Origin: an endosymbiont of Lamellibrachia barhami
Lineage (GTDB): Bacteria > Pseudomonadota > Gammaproteobacteria > Chromatiales > Chromatiaceae
Direction of reading: 5' to 3'
NCBI RefSeq assembly: GCF_011947365.2
Contig: NZ_JAAVSH020000001.1
Span: forward strand, 1,946,758 to 1,982,097
DNA length: 35,340 nucleotides
The notes beneath the pieces were generated by a model. It had not been told where the DNA came from. It did not search any database and saw only the letters and a list, made by a program, of their open reading frames with translations. The position numbers were made by a program, and so were the translations under genes. Shown in pieces: positions 18,276-26,752 of the stretch (position 1 is the first letter of the stretch; every line of letters begins with the position of its first letter).

Positions 18276-18366
18276 ACGTAAGCCCGATCAAGCGCAGCGG
18301 ATCGGGCGTTCCTGAATGATATGTCGTACGGCGTTGCCGGTTCCGCTACGCTTGAACCGGCCTACG
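18276..18366 (-). repeat. paired-hairpin repeat, copy D
   Basis: Inverted orientation like copy C: CCCGATC, loop AAGCGCAGCG (18290-18299), GATCGGG, spacer of about 30 bases, CCGGTTC, loop CGCTACGCTT, GAACCGG, CCTACG. Both stems are perfect. The loops differ from full complementarity at one position. It lies within the his gene cluster between co-directional genes, so it would be transcribed. Confidence 0.88.
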
Positions 18367-18403
18367 TCTTTTGCGTTCCTAATAACATGTGGGGATCAAA
18401 TTC

Positions 18404-19705
18404 ATGACCGACATTCGCCTTCTGAACACCGCCGATGAGGGCTTCCAGTCGCAGCTGGATGCGCTGCTGGCCTGGGAGTCGGTATCCGACAGGGCGGTGA
18501 ACGCCACCGTCAATAATATTATCGACGAGATTCGTGGGCGGGGTGATGCGGCGCTAATCGATTTCACCAATCGCTTCGACCGCTGGCAGGCTGCGAGCGC
18601 GGCAGATCTGGAGATCCCGCTGGAGCGGCTGGAACAGGCTTGGCAGCGGATCCCGCAGGCGCAGCAGCAGGCGCTGCAGGTTGCTGCAGGCCGGGTGCGT
18701 GCTTACGCCGAACACCAGAAGATGGAGTCCTGGTCCTATACCGAGGCGGACGGCACACTGTTGGGTCAGCAAGTGACTTCGCTGGAGCGGGTCGGACTCT
18801 ATGTGCCCGGCGGCAAGGCGGCCTACCCCTCCTCAGTATTGATGAATGCCATACCCGCCAAGGTGGCCAGCGTGCCGGAGCTGATCATGGTGGTGCCGAC
18901 GCCGGGTGGCGAGCTGAATGAACTGGTGTTGGCGGCGGCTCACGTCTCCGGTGTGGACAGGGTCTTCGCCGTCGGCGGCGCCCAGGCAGTGGCTGCCCTG
19001 GCCTACGGCACCGAGTCGGTGCCGCCGGTGGACAAGATTGTCGGCCCAGGCAACATCTATGTCGCTACCGCCAAGCGGGCGGTGTTCGGTCAGGTCGGTA
19101 TCGACATGGTGGCTGGGCCTTCCGAGATCCTGGTGATCTGCGACGGCAAGACCGATCCTGACTGGATCGCCATGGATCTCTTCTCCCAGGCGGAACACGA
19201 TGAGGATGCACAGTCGATCCTGGTCTGCCCGAATGCCGATTACATCGCCCAAGTGGCGGCGAGTATCGACAAGCTGTTGCCCACCATGGAGCGCCGGGAG
19301 ATCATCGCCACCGGGCTGCGGGTGCGTGGCGCACTGATTCAGACTCGTGATATGGATGAGGCGGTGGAGGTGGCGAATTTCATCGCACCTGAACATCTTG
19401 AGTTGTCGGTGGAGGATCCGCAATCGATGGCAAAGCGGATCCGCCACGCCGGGGCGATCTTCATGGGGCGCTATACTGCCGAGGCGATGGGTGACTACTG
19501 CGCCGGGCCCAACCATGTACTGCCCACCTCCCGCACTGCGCGCTTCTCTTCTCCTTTGGGGGTGTATGACTTTCAGAAGCGCTCCAGCCTGATCTTTGCC
19601 TCGGCTGCAGGGGCAGTGACCATGGCGGAGACCGCCTCGGTGCTGGCCCGTGGAGAAGGTCTCACGGCCCATGCACGCTCTGCAGAGTATCGCGGGAAAA
19701 AATGA
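18404..19705 (+). CDS. hisD: histidinol dehydrogenase
   Basis: Zinc- and NAD-dependent oxidation of L-histidinol to L-histidine, the last two steps of the pathway. It is 433 residues, the normal length. Hallmarks are [64 protein letters not shown], and the zinc/catalytic segment [13 protein letters not shown], with [13 protein letters not shown] and [17 protein letters not shown] near the end. ATG 18404 is chosen over GTG 18389 because MTDIRLL is the usual start and GGGGA is suitably placed. The stop overlaps the next small gene by four bases. Confidence 0.96.
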   Translation: MTDIRLLNTADEGFQSQLDALLAWESVSDRAVNATVNNIIDEIRGRGDAALIDFTNRFDRWQAASAADLEIPLERLEQAWQRIPQAQQQALQVAAGRVRAYAEHQKMESWSYTEADGTLLGQQVTSLERVGLYVPGGKAAYPSSVLMNAIPAKVASVPELIMVVPTPGGELNELVLAAAHVSGVDRVFAVGGAQAVAALAYGTESVPPVDKIVGPGNIYVATAKRAVFGQVGIDMVAGPSEILVICDGKTDPDWIAMDLFSQAEHDEDAQSILVCPNADYIAQVAASIDKLLPTMERREIIATGLRVRGALIQTRDMDEAVEVANFIAPEHLELSVEDPQSMAKRIRHAGAIFMGRYTAEAMGDYCAGPNHVLPTSRTARFSSPLGVYDFQKRSSLIFASAAGAVTMAETASVLARGEGLTAHARSAEYRGKK

Positions 19706-19926
19706 TGGTATCGGTAGTCACACGTTCAGTGATTACCTGTCCACAGTGCGGGCATAGGGCCGAAGAGGAGATGCCGACAGATGCCTGTCAGTGGTATTAC
19801 GAATGCGCCGGTTGCGGCGAACTGCTGCGGCCAAAGCCGGGTGATTGCTGTGTCTTCTGCTCCTACGGCAGTGTGCCCTGTCCGCCGGTTCAGCAAGAGG
19901 GCGGTTGCTGTGGGGCTGGATCATAG
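19702..19926 (+). CDS. small cysteine-rich [10 protein letters not shown]-type protein
   Basis: A 74-residue protein with ten or more cysteines. It has a CPQCGH zinc-ribbon knuckle, a second pair in [10 protein letters not shown], then [16 protein letters not shown] and a Gly-Cys tail (GGCCGAGS). The [16 protein letters not shown] signature marks a small bacterial family of unknown function that I recall being found near metal-transport genes. Here it overlaps hisD by four bases (ATGA) and precedes hisC by 45 bases, so it is translated with the his genes. Metal or redox binding is likely from the cysteines; the role is unknown. Confidence 0.75.
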   Translation: MMVSVVTRSVITCPQCGHRAEEEMPTDACQWYYECAGCGELLRPKPGDCCVFCSYGSVPCPPVQQEGGCCGAGS

Positions 19927-19971
19927 AAGATGTGGCTCGCAGTTTTGCTGAACATCTCGACAGGGTAAGCG

Positions 19972-21054
19972 ATGAGCGATAACGAAAAACTGAACCAGTG
20001 GGTGCGTCCCGAGATCCTCGCCCTCTCCGCCTATCATGTGCCGGATCCCGGTGACATGATCAAGCTCGATGCCATGGAGAATCCCTACACCTGGCCGGAT
20101 GAGTTGCGCCGGGAGTGGCTCGACCTGCTGGCGGGGGTGGATGTAAACCGATACCCCGACCCTCAGGCCGCCGACCTGAAGGCGCGGTTGCGGCTCTCGA
20201 TGTCGGTTCCCAAAGGTGCGGATATCATCCTCGGCAACGGTTCCGATGAGCTGATCCAGATGCTGGCGATGAGTGTTGCGGCCCCCGGTCGGACAGTGTT
20301 GTCAGTGGATCCCGGTTTTGTCATGTACCGCATGATCGCCACCTTCTGTGGAATGCGTTATGCCGGTGTGCCGCTCAAAGAGGATGACTTCAGCCTCGAT
20401 CTGGAAACCCTGCTGGCGGCTATCGAAAAAGAGCAGCCGGCGCTGATCTTTCTTGCCTATCCGAACAATCCTACCGGCAATCTGTTTGAAAAAATCGCCA
20501 TCCAGGATGTTATCGAGGCGGCCCCCGGTTTGGTAGTGGTCGATGAGGCCTACGCACCTTTTACCGATGAGAGTTTCATGGGTCGCTTGGGCGAGTTCGA
20601 CAATCTGCTGGTAATGCGCACCGTCTCCAAGATGGGGCTGGCAGGTCTGCGGCTGGGATTGCTGGCGGGTCCGGCAGACTGGTTGGGAGAGGTGGAGAAG
20701 ACTCGTCTGCCCTACAACATCAATGTGCTGACCCAGGTCAGTGCTGAATTTGCCTTGGCCCACCAGCCGGTGTTCGATGAGCAGACCTATGCCATCCGTG
20801 AATCGCGGGGGCAACTGTTTGCCGAACTCCAAGGAGTGGCGGGTGTGACCCCCTATCCATCCGACGCCAACTTCATCCTGCTGCGCGTTCCGCAGGGCAG
20901 GGCGATCTCCCTGTTTGAGGATCTGAAGGGGAGAGGTGTGTTGGTTAAGAATCTGCATGGTGCCCACCCGCTATTGGAGGACTGTCTGCGGGTCACCGTG
21001 GGGGCGCCGGATGAAAACACGGCCTTTCTTTCTGCGATTTCCGCTTTACTTTGA
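19972..21054 (+). CDS. hisC: histidinol-phosphate aminotransferase
   Basis: A PLP-dependent class I/II aminotransferase that converts imidazole acetol phosphate to histidinol phosphate, 360 residues. It shows KLDAMENPY near the N-terminus, NRYPDPQAADLKARL, LGNGSDELIQM, LAYPNNPTGN, VVVDEAYAPF, and the PLP lysine in TVSKMGLAGLRLGLL, then PYNINVLTQ. Position after hisD supports the HisC role over a general aromatic aminotransferase. The stop codon overlaps a possible FNR-like site. Confidence 0.95.
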   Translation: MSDNEKLNQWVRPEILALSAYHVPDPGDMIKLDAMENPYTWPDELRREWLDLLAGVDVNRYPDPQAADLKARLRLSMSVPKGADIILGNGSDELIQMLAMSVAAPGRTVLSVDPGFVMYRMIATFCGMRYAGVPLKEDDFSLDLETLLAAIEKEQPALIFLAYPNNPTGNLFEKIAIQDVIEAAPGLVVVDEAYAPFTDESFMGRLGEFDNLLVMRTVSKMGLAGLRLGLLAGPADWLGEVEKTRLPYNINVLTQVSAEFALAHQPVFDEQTYAIRESRGQLFAELQGVAGVTPYPSDANFILLRVPQGRAISLFEDLKGRGVLVKNLHGAHPLLEDCLRVTVGAPDENTAFLSAISALL

Positions 21055-21064
21055 TGTATATCAT
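21051..21064. promoter_or_regulatory. FNR/ANR-like box
   Basis: TTGATGTATATCAT matches the FNR consensus TTGAT-N4-ATCAA in nine of ten fixed positions. It overlaps the hisC stop codon, about 120 bases before the FadL-type gene, so it could place that gene under oxygen control. It is a single match found by eye. Confidence 0.28.
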
Positions 21065-21091
21065 TTGAAGCTTCCATAGGCTGAAGTAGTT

Positions 21092-21111
21092 TCCCTTGGG
21101 CGGCTAAGGGA
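21092..21111 (+). other. stem-loop between hisC and the FadL-type gene
   Basis: TCCCTT and AAGGGA form a six-base-pair stem around an eight-base loop. There is no T tract after it, so it is a weak terminator at best. Confidence 0.35.
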
Positions 21112-21182
21112 TTACCCGAATCGACATCCCCAGCTGGCCAAAAAGAATAACTCCTGAAGTCCGTAGTTTGGAGGAGCCTCAA

Positions 21183-22457
21183 ATGAAAAAATATGTCCTA
21201 TCGCTTGCTCTATTGGTAAGTGTTTCTCTCTCAGTACCTGTCGAAGCGACCAACGGTTACTGGACCCACGGTTATGGGCCAAAATCAAAATCGATGGCCG
21301 GTGCCTGTGTGGCCATGGCCTTTGGCGCCATGTGCGCGGCGAGCAATCCAGCCTCCCTTGCGGTCGTCGGTAACCGCATTGAAGTGGGTGCCTCACTGTT
21401 TGCCCCCAAACGGGGTTATACCGCTGACGCCAACCTCCCGCCGGGAATGGCGCCCATTGAGCCGGGCAAGGTTGGAAGTGAAAATGATCTCTTTCTTATT
21501 CCCCATTTTGCAGCCAATTATATGTTGGATGAAGTCAGTTCCATCGGCATTGCCATTGGCGGCAATGGGGGTATGAATACCGAGTACGACAGAGCGGTGT
21601 TTGCACGTTTTAACCCGACAGGTGATCCCCAGTTCGATGCATCGAGCCCGACCGGCATCGATCTGAAGCAGATGTTTATCGGCATCAGTTATTCGCGTTT
21701 GCTGAATGAGCAGCACTCGATCGGCATCACACCGATCATTTCGATTCAGTCGTTCTCGGCTACCGGGCTGGAGCCCTTTAAGCTGATGTCTGAATCGCCT
21801 GACCATGTTACCGGTAATGGCACCGATGTCTCTTACGGCGGCGGCCTGCGAGTGGGCTGGCTGTGGCAATTCGACGAACAGTTGAAGATTGGCGCCTCCT
21901 ACCAGACCAAGATGTGGATGAGCGATTTCGACAAGTACAAAGGTCTGTTTGCGGAACAGGGCAACTTTGATATCCCCGCCAACTTCGATCTGGGTTTCTC
22001 CTATATATTTCTACCGGACTGGACCTTCTCCTTCGATTTTCAGCGCATCCTCTTCTCCGGCGTCAACGCGATCGGCAACACATCAGTCGGTCCGGTTCCG
22101 CCGTTGATGGGTTCGGATGAGGGTTACGGATTCGGCTGGGATGACATGAACGTCTACAAATTTGGCCTGCAGTGGTTCTACAGCCAGGATCTGACACTCC
22201 GGGCCGGTTTCAGCCAGGCATCCAAGCCTTTCGAGAACCAGCAGGCGCTCTTCAACCTCCTGGCGCCCGCAGTGGTTCGACAGCACTACACCGCCGGTTT
22301 TGGCTGGAGACTGGAGAGCGAGAGCGAGATCAATGTCTCTTTCATGTATGCGCCGGAAGAGAGAGTGGGCGGTACGAGTCCGATGACCGGTCCCCAGACC
22401 GGCGAGATATGGATGAGTCAATGGGAGATTGAGGTGGGTTGGGCTACCAGTTTCTAG
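21183..22457 (+). CDS. FadL/OmpP1-family outer-membrane protein
   Basis: A 424-residue beta-barrel of the FadL family, which imports hydrophobic compounds such as fatty acids or aromatic hydrocarbons across the outer membrane. The signal peptide is MKKYVLSLALLVSVSLSVPVEA, with cleavage before TNGYW. The mature N-terminus, TNGYWTHGYGPKSKSMAGA, is the usual hatch-plug beginning, followed by NPASLA. Alternating barrel strands follow and the protein ends in Phe. ATG 21183 is preferred because GGAGG lies eight bases upstream. The gene appears to stand alone. Its substrate cannot be predicted. Confidence 0.88.
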   Translation: MKKYVLSLALLVSVSLSVPVEATNGYWTHGYGPKSKSMAGACVAMAFGAMCAASNPASLAVVGNRIEVGASLFAPKRGYTADANLPPGMAPIEPGKVGSENDLFLIPHFAANYMLDEVSSIGIAIGGNGGMNTEYDRAVFARFNPTGDPQFDASSPTGIDLKQMFIGISYSRLLNEQHSIGITPIISIQSFSATGLEPFKLMSESPDHVTGNGTDVSYGGGLRVGWLWQFDEQLKIGASYQTKMWMSDFDKYKGLFAEQGNFDIPANFDLGFSYIFLPDWTFSFDFQRILFSGVNAIGNTSVGPVPPLMGSDEGYGFGWDDMNVYKFGLQWFYSQDLTLRAGFSQASKPFENQQALFNLLAPAVVRQHYTAGFGWRLESESEINVSFMYAPEERVGGTSPMTGPQTGEIWMSQWEIEVGWATSF

Positions 22458-22530
22458 ATGAAGAAGGTGACAGGTATCAGGATCGTTTTGATTTTCCCTC
22501 CCCCGCGGGGAGGGAGTCATTCTGTCGTCT

Positions 22531-22620
22531 TGTAGGCCAGTTCAAGCGTAGCGGAACCGGCAACCTCAATCGTTCATCAAAGCCCGAATGCCCGATCCGC
22601 TACGCTTGATCGGGCCTACG
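22531..22620 (+). repeat. paired-hairpin repeat, copy E (best preserved)
   Basis: The left hairpin is CCAGTTC (22537-22543), loop AAGCGTAGCG (22544-22553), GAACCGG. The right hairpin is CCCGATC (22591-22597), loop CGCTACGCTT (22598-22607), GATCGGG. The two loops are exact reverse complements. The outer ends are GTAGGCC and GGCCTAC, also complementary. The spacer begins CAACCT and ends CGAATG, as in the other copies. Confidence 0.9.
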
Positions 22621-22673
22621 CACTTTCAGTTAGCAAAGAGAGCTTGCATCCGGTAGCACCGGACACATACTTG

Positions 22674-22720
22674 TTTCACCTTTCACCTTTCACCTTTCAC
22701 CTTTCACCTTTCACCTTTCA
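22674..22720. repeat. tandem heptamer array TTTCACC
   Basis: Six perfect copies of TTTCACC occupy 22674-22715, followed by TTTCA and a degraded TTTGCCACC. The unit is related to the heptamers at the edges of the composite repeats at 5481-5666 and 8594-8833. On the left of element E only one inverted unit (AAGGTGA, near 22468) is seen. Confidence 0.9.
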
Positions 22721-22863
22721 TTTGCCACCTTTTTACCCAGTTCCCAGAGGGACACCCCAGAGCCTTCTATGTATAATCCGACGCGTTCGCGGCGTGATTT
22801 GCACCGGGTCGTATCTGCAAATCCCCTTTGTACGGATGCACCTGTCGAGAAAGTAAAATAACT

Positions 22864-24741
22864 ATGTGCGGTATTGCCGGCTTCGTCCTTAATAATCCCA
22901 TCGAATCCCCCCAGGCCCTGCTGAAGCAGATGGCGGATCAGATTGTCTACCGCGGTCCTGACGATGAGGGGTTTTACGCCACCGACAGCGGAGACGGGCG
23001 CTACAGCGTCGGGCTGGCCCACCGCCGCCTCTCCATCATCGACCTTGGTGGTGGACATCAGCCGATGGCTAATCACCGCGGTACCACCCAAGTGGTCTTC
23101 AACGGCGAGATCTACAATTACCGGGAGCTACGGGGGGAGCTGGAGTCCAAGGGTTACGTTTTCCACACTACCTCTGATACCGAGTCCCTGCTCGCTGCCT
23201 ATGACGAGTGGGGCGAGAACTGCGTCGACAAGCTGGAGGGCATGTTCGCCTTCGCTCTCTGGGACGAGGAGCGCCAGCAGCTCTTTATCGCCCGGGATCG
23301 CTTCGGCAAGAAGCCCTTCTACTTCTGGCGCAGGGGTGACGAGTTTATTTTCGGCTCCGAGATAAAGAACCTGCTGGTGCATGAGCGGGTTGCCCGGGAG
23401 GTTGACCGGAGCGCAGTCTGGGACTATCTGGCCTACCGCTATGTGCCTTGGCCCCGCACCCTTTTTCAGGGGATCGAAAAGCTGCCGCCGGGCGCCTGCG
23501 CAGTGTGGAAAAACGGTGAACTTGCGGTACGCCGTTACTACACGCCCCCGGATCGCGATCCCCGCCACTCCACTGTCGCTGTGGCAGACCCGGTGGCCGG
23601 TTTCATGCGGGAACTGGATAAGGCAGTGGAGAGCCGCATGGTGGCGGATGTGCCCTTCGGCGCCTTTCTCTCCGGCGGCATCGACTCGTCCGCTATCGTG
23701 GGGCTGATGAGCCGGCACAGCAATGAGCCGATCAAAACCTTCTCCGTGGGTTTTCAGGAGTCTACCTACAGTGAATTGGGTTATGCCAAGAACATCGCCG
23801 ATCAGTTCAATACCGACCACCATGAACTGACGGTCTCCCAGGCCCACCTGATGGATGAGTTGCCCAAGCTGGTGCGCTTTCGTGATGCGCCGGTAGCCGA
23901 GCCCTCTGATATCCCCATCTACCTGCTGTCGCTGGAGGCGCGCAAGACGGTGAAGATGGTGCTCACCGGCGAGGGCGCTGACGAGTTTTTGGGGGGTTAT
24001 CCCAAGCACGGTTTCGACCGTTACGCGGACTACTACCGCTATGTGCCTGACTTGCTGCAGGCGCCGATCAACACGCTGGTCAACGCATTGCCCTACAAGT
24101 TTCGCCGGGTTAAGACCGCTGTTGCCAATCTGAGCCTGAAACAGTGGGAGGAGCGCATGCCGCGCTGGTTCGGCGCGCTCAACTGGCGTGACAGAGAGGC
24201 TCTGGCTGCCTTCCGTGTCGACGGATACCAGGGCTTCGAGGGGCCGCCCTACGACGTGGCTGCCGACAACAGCAATCTGCGCCGGATCCTCTATTTCGAC
24301 CAGACCAGCTGGCTGCCGGACAACCTGCTGGAGCGGGGCGACCGCATGACCATGGCCGCCTCCCTGGAGGCGCGTATGCCCTTCATGGATCACAATCTGG
24401 CCGCCTACATCTCCTCCCTGCCTGACGACTGCCGCATCCGTAACGGCACCACCAAGTGGTTGTTGCGGGAGGGCATGAAACAGATCCTGCCGGAGTCGAT
24501 TCTGGAGCGCCCCAAGGTGGGGTTCCGGGTGCCGGTGAACGAGTGGTTTCAGGGTCCGATGAGGGACTACCTCTGTGACCATATCCTGAGTGCCGACTCC
24601 CGTACCGCTGCCTACTTCAACCGGCCGGTATTGGAGCGTTACGTCAACGACCACGTCAATGGTGTGCAGAACCACGAAAAACTGCTCTGGGCGCTGCTCA
24701 ATCTTGAGATATGGCACCGGGAATACGGGATGTCCGCATGA
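22864..24741 (+). CDS. asnB: asparagine synthase (glutamine-hydrolysing) family protein
   Basis: A class II glutamine amidotransferase of 625 residues. The N-terminal nucleophile is C2 (MCGIAGF), followed by YRGPDDEG, LAHRRLSIIDL and FNGEIYNYRELR. The synthetase domain has the PP-loop FLSGGIDSSAIVGLM and TGEGADEFLGGYPKH. ATG 22864 is required so that Cys is residue 2; the longer frame from 22828 is excluded. The gene overlaps the heparinase gene by four bases. In surface-polysaccharide clusters AsnB-like proteins often amidate sugar acids or precursors, so free asparagine synthesis is only one option. Confidence 0.92.
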   Translation: MCGIAGFVLNNPIESPQALLKQMADQIVYRGPDDEGFYATDSGDGRYSVGLAHRRLSIIDLGGGHQPMANHRGTTQVVFNGEIYNYRELRGELESKGYVFHTTSDTESLLAAYDEWGENCVDKLEGMFAFALWDEERQQLFIARDRFGKKPFYFWRRGDEFIFGSEIKNLLVHERVAREVDRSAVWDYLAYRYVPWPRTLFQGIEKLPPGACAVWKNGELAVRRYYTPPDRDPRHSTVAVADPVAGFMRELDKAVESRMVADVPFGAFLSGGIDSSAIVGLMSRHSNEPIKTFSVGFQESTYSELGYAKNIADQFNTDHHELTVSQAHLMDELPKLVRFRDAPVAEPSDIPIYLLSLEARKTVKMVLTGEGADEFLGGYPKHGFDRYADYYRYVPDLLQAPINTLVNALPYKFRRVKTAVANLSLKQWEERMPRWFGALNWRDREALAAFRVDGYQGFEGPPYDVAADNSNLRRILYFDQTSWLPDNLLERGDRMTMAASLEARMPFMDHNLAAYISSLPDDCRIRNGTTKWLLREGMKQILPESILERPKVGFRVPVNEWFQGPMRDYLCDHILSADSRTAAYFNRPVLERYVNDHVNGVQNHEKLLWALLNLEIWHREYGMSA

Positions 24742-26717
24742 GCTCTCTGGCCTGGAAGATCAACCGCATCAAGGCGATGGATCCGGCGGAGATCCTCTTC
24801 CGGGTCGGCCGGGTGGTCCAGGGAAAGTTGGAGCGCCAACGCATCGACGGAGGCTGGCAGCCGCATCCCAGGCAGCCGGTAAGTGGTCGCGGATCCCTGT
24901 TTCAGGGTGACTCGCAAACAATCATTGCACAGTGGCAGAGCGCCTACGGTGATCGACTCGGCGGTTACGAGACGCTGCTCAGCGGCGAGGTCGATATCTT
25001 CGGCCACCACAAGGTCAGCGTACTGGGGGATTTCAACTGGCATCGGGATCCCGAGTCCGGCATTGTCGCGCCGCTGGTCTACGGCAAGGGGATCGATTAC
25101 CGGGACAACGACCGGGTAGGCAACTGCAAAACCCTCTGGGAGGTGGCCCGTCATCCCCATCTGGTGCCCCTCGCCGTGGCTTATGCCGCCACCGGTGACG
25201 CCCGTTATGCCGATTTGGCGGTGGGCCAGATCGACAGCTGGATCGAGCAGAACCCCTTTGGACTCGGTGTGCATTGGTGCAGTACCCTGGAGGTGGCCCT
25301 GCGCCTGGTGGCCTGGGCCTTCGTCCACAGCCTGCTCTCTCTGCGCGATGCAAAGGGGCTCTTCGGACGGGTGAAGGATCCCACCGCGCTGGGGCTGGCC
25401 ATCTATCAGCATGCCCACTTCATTCGCCACTTTCTCTCCCGCCACTCTTCCGCCAACAACCATCTGATCGGCGAATTGACTGGCCTCTGGGTCGGCTGCA
25501 ACGTCTTCGACCTGGGCGATGAAGGTGAGACCTGGGCTGCGCAGGCAAAGCAGGAGCTTGAAGCCGAGGCGGTGAAACAGGTCTTCGAGGACGGGGTCAA
25601 CCGGGAGCAGGCCAACTACTATCACCTCTGGGTGATGGAGTACCTCTTCCTCAACCGGCTGGTCGGGGAGCGTTACGGCAACCCCTTCAGCGACACCTTC
25701 TGTTCCCGGGTGGTGGCGATGGAGCGCTTCATCAGTGCGCTGCGTCCGGTGGGTGGGACGGTGCCACAGATCGGCGACTCTGATGACGGCGTGGTGGTGC
25801 GCTTTGAACCGAAGGATCCGGCAGACCCCTATCGGGACGTCTGCTGCGCCATTCGTACGGTGACAGGCCAAGGCTGCAGTGGCGATAAGCTCCCGCAAAA
25901 GGCCTTCTGGTACGCCCTGATGGCGGGCAGTGAGGATGAAGGCAGCGCCCAGGCAGCGGAAGATCATGCAGCGCCGGGTGGTCTGCTCTTCTCTGATGGT
26001 GGTTACGCGGTGTTGAAGGGCAATGGTGCCCACGTCATCTTTGACGCCGGACCCTTGGGCTATCCCTCCATTGCGGCTCATGGTCACGCCGACGCCAACA
26101 GTCTGCTGCTGGCCCTCAATGGCCGCTGGTGGCTGGTGGATCCCGGGACCTACTGCTATCACACCCAGCCTGACTGGCGGGACTACTTCCGCAGCACCGC
26201 CGCCCACAATACGGTGGAGATCAACGGCCACGACCAATCCCAGATCGGCGGCGCCTTTCTCTGGCTGCAACACTCCCGGCAGCACCTGGAAGGGCTGGAG
26301 ATGACAGCGACTTTCAGCCGCATGAGTGTGGCGGGCAGTGTTACCGGATACGCCGATCGGAGTGTGCGCCACCAGCGCCGGGTGACCTTGGTGACGGAGC
26401 AGCGGCAGTTGCGGGTTGAGGACGAGATCCATGCCGATGCCGTCACTGCGGTGCGGGTCTTTTTCCACTTCCATCCCGATGTGACGCTGCAGACGGGGGA
26501 TGCCCCCCACCAGTTTCGAGCGCGTATGCAGGGCGTGGAGGAGATGCTTGAGATTCATGGCGATCCCGCCCTGCAGTGGCGAATCCACCGTGGTGAGGAG
26601 CAACCCCCTCTGGGTTGGTATTCCGAGAGCCTGGGCAGTCGGCAGCCCATAGATGTTTTGGTGGGTACCCTAAAGGCGGAACCCGGTGAACGCTTCAGCT
26701 GCGATTTCACCTGGTAG
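24738..26717 (+). CDS. heparinase II/III-family protein (alginate-lyase-like)
   Basis: A 659-residue polysaccharide-lyase-type protein. The N-terminal (alpha/alpha) toroid region starts WKINRIKAMDPAEILFR, a common beginning for this family, and includes RHSSANNHLIGELTGLW, with the Asn-Asn-His pair near the active site. The C-terminal beta domain has GYPSIAAHGHADANSLLL, WWLVDPGTYCYH and STAAHNTVEINGHDQS, with His and Tyr that serve as catalytic and metal residues in related lyases. No signal peptide is visible, which is common for members encoded in capsule or exopolysaccharide clusters. The start overlaps the asnB stop (ATGA). It probably trims or edits an acidic polysaccharide. Confidence 0.88.
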   Translation: MSSLAWKINRIKAMDPAEILFRVGRVVQGKLERQRIDGGWQPHPRQPVSGRGSLFQGDSQTIIAQWQSAYGDRLGGYETLLSGEVDIFGHHKVSVLGDFNWHRDPESGIVAPLVYGKGIDYRDNDRVGNCKTLWEVARHPHLVPLAVAYAATGDARYADLAVGQIDSWIEQNPFGLGVHWCSTLEVALRLVAWAFVHSLLSLRDAKGLFGRVKDPTALGLAIYQHAHFIRHFLSRHSSANNHLIGELTGLWVGCNVFDLGDEGETWAAQAKQELEAEAVKQVFEDGVNREQANYYHLWVMEYLFLNRLVGERYGNPFSDTFCSRVVAMERFISALRPVGGTVPQIGDSDDGVVVRFEPKDPADPYRDVCCAIRTVTGQGCSGDKLPQKAFWYALMAGSEDEGSAQAAEDHAAPGGLLFSDGGYAVLKGNGAHVIFDAGPLGYPSIAAHGHADANSLLLALNGRWWLVDPGTYCYHTQPDWRDYFRSTAAHNTVEINGHDQSQIGGAFLWLQHSRQHLEGLEMTATFSRMSVAGSVTGYADRSVRHQRRVTLVTEQRQLRVEDEIHADAVTAVRVFFHFHPDVTLQTGDAPHQFRARMQGVEEMLEIHGDPALQWRIHRGEEQPPLGWYSESLGSRQPIDVLVGTLKAEPGERFSCDFTW

Positions 26718-26752
26718 CCCGGTCCTGTCTGCGGATCAATCCAGGCATTTCT

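Larger units (their letters stand above)
22458..22863. other. intergenic region with hairpin, repeat E and heptamer array
   Basis: There is no credible gene here. A perfect nine-base-pair hairpin (TCCCTCCCC, loop CGC, GGGGAGGGA) lies at about 22496-22516 after the FadL-type gene; it lacks a T tract. Repeat copy E follows, then a heptamer array. The asnB promoter must lie in the last 130 bases but is not obvious. Confidence 0.6.

Noticed and set aside
22496-22516. Strong GC hairpin after the FadL-type gene as a terminator
   Set aside because: The stem is perfect but no T tract follows on either strand, so intrinsic termination is not supported.
22674-22720. Short tandem repeats considered as a CRISPR array
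   Set aside because: The units are seven bases long with no spacers, and no cas genes are present.
22644-22856. 70-residue open frame before asnB
   Set aside because: It runs through the TTTCACC heptamer array, giving a repetitive Phe-His-Leu-Ser peptide; clearly a product of the repeat.
23128-24717. 529-residue minus-strand open frame over asnB
   Set aside because: Antisense shadow of a strongly supported gene in GC-rich DNA.
24639-26603. 654-residue minus-strand open frame over the heparinase gene
   Set aside because: Antisense shadow; it has no ribosome-binding site or domain features, while the plus strand carries clear heparinase motifs.
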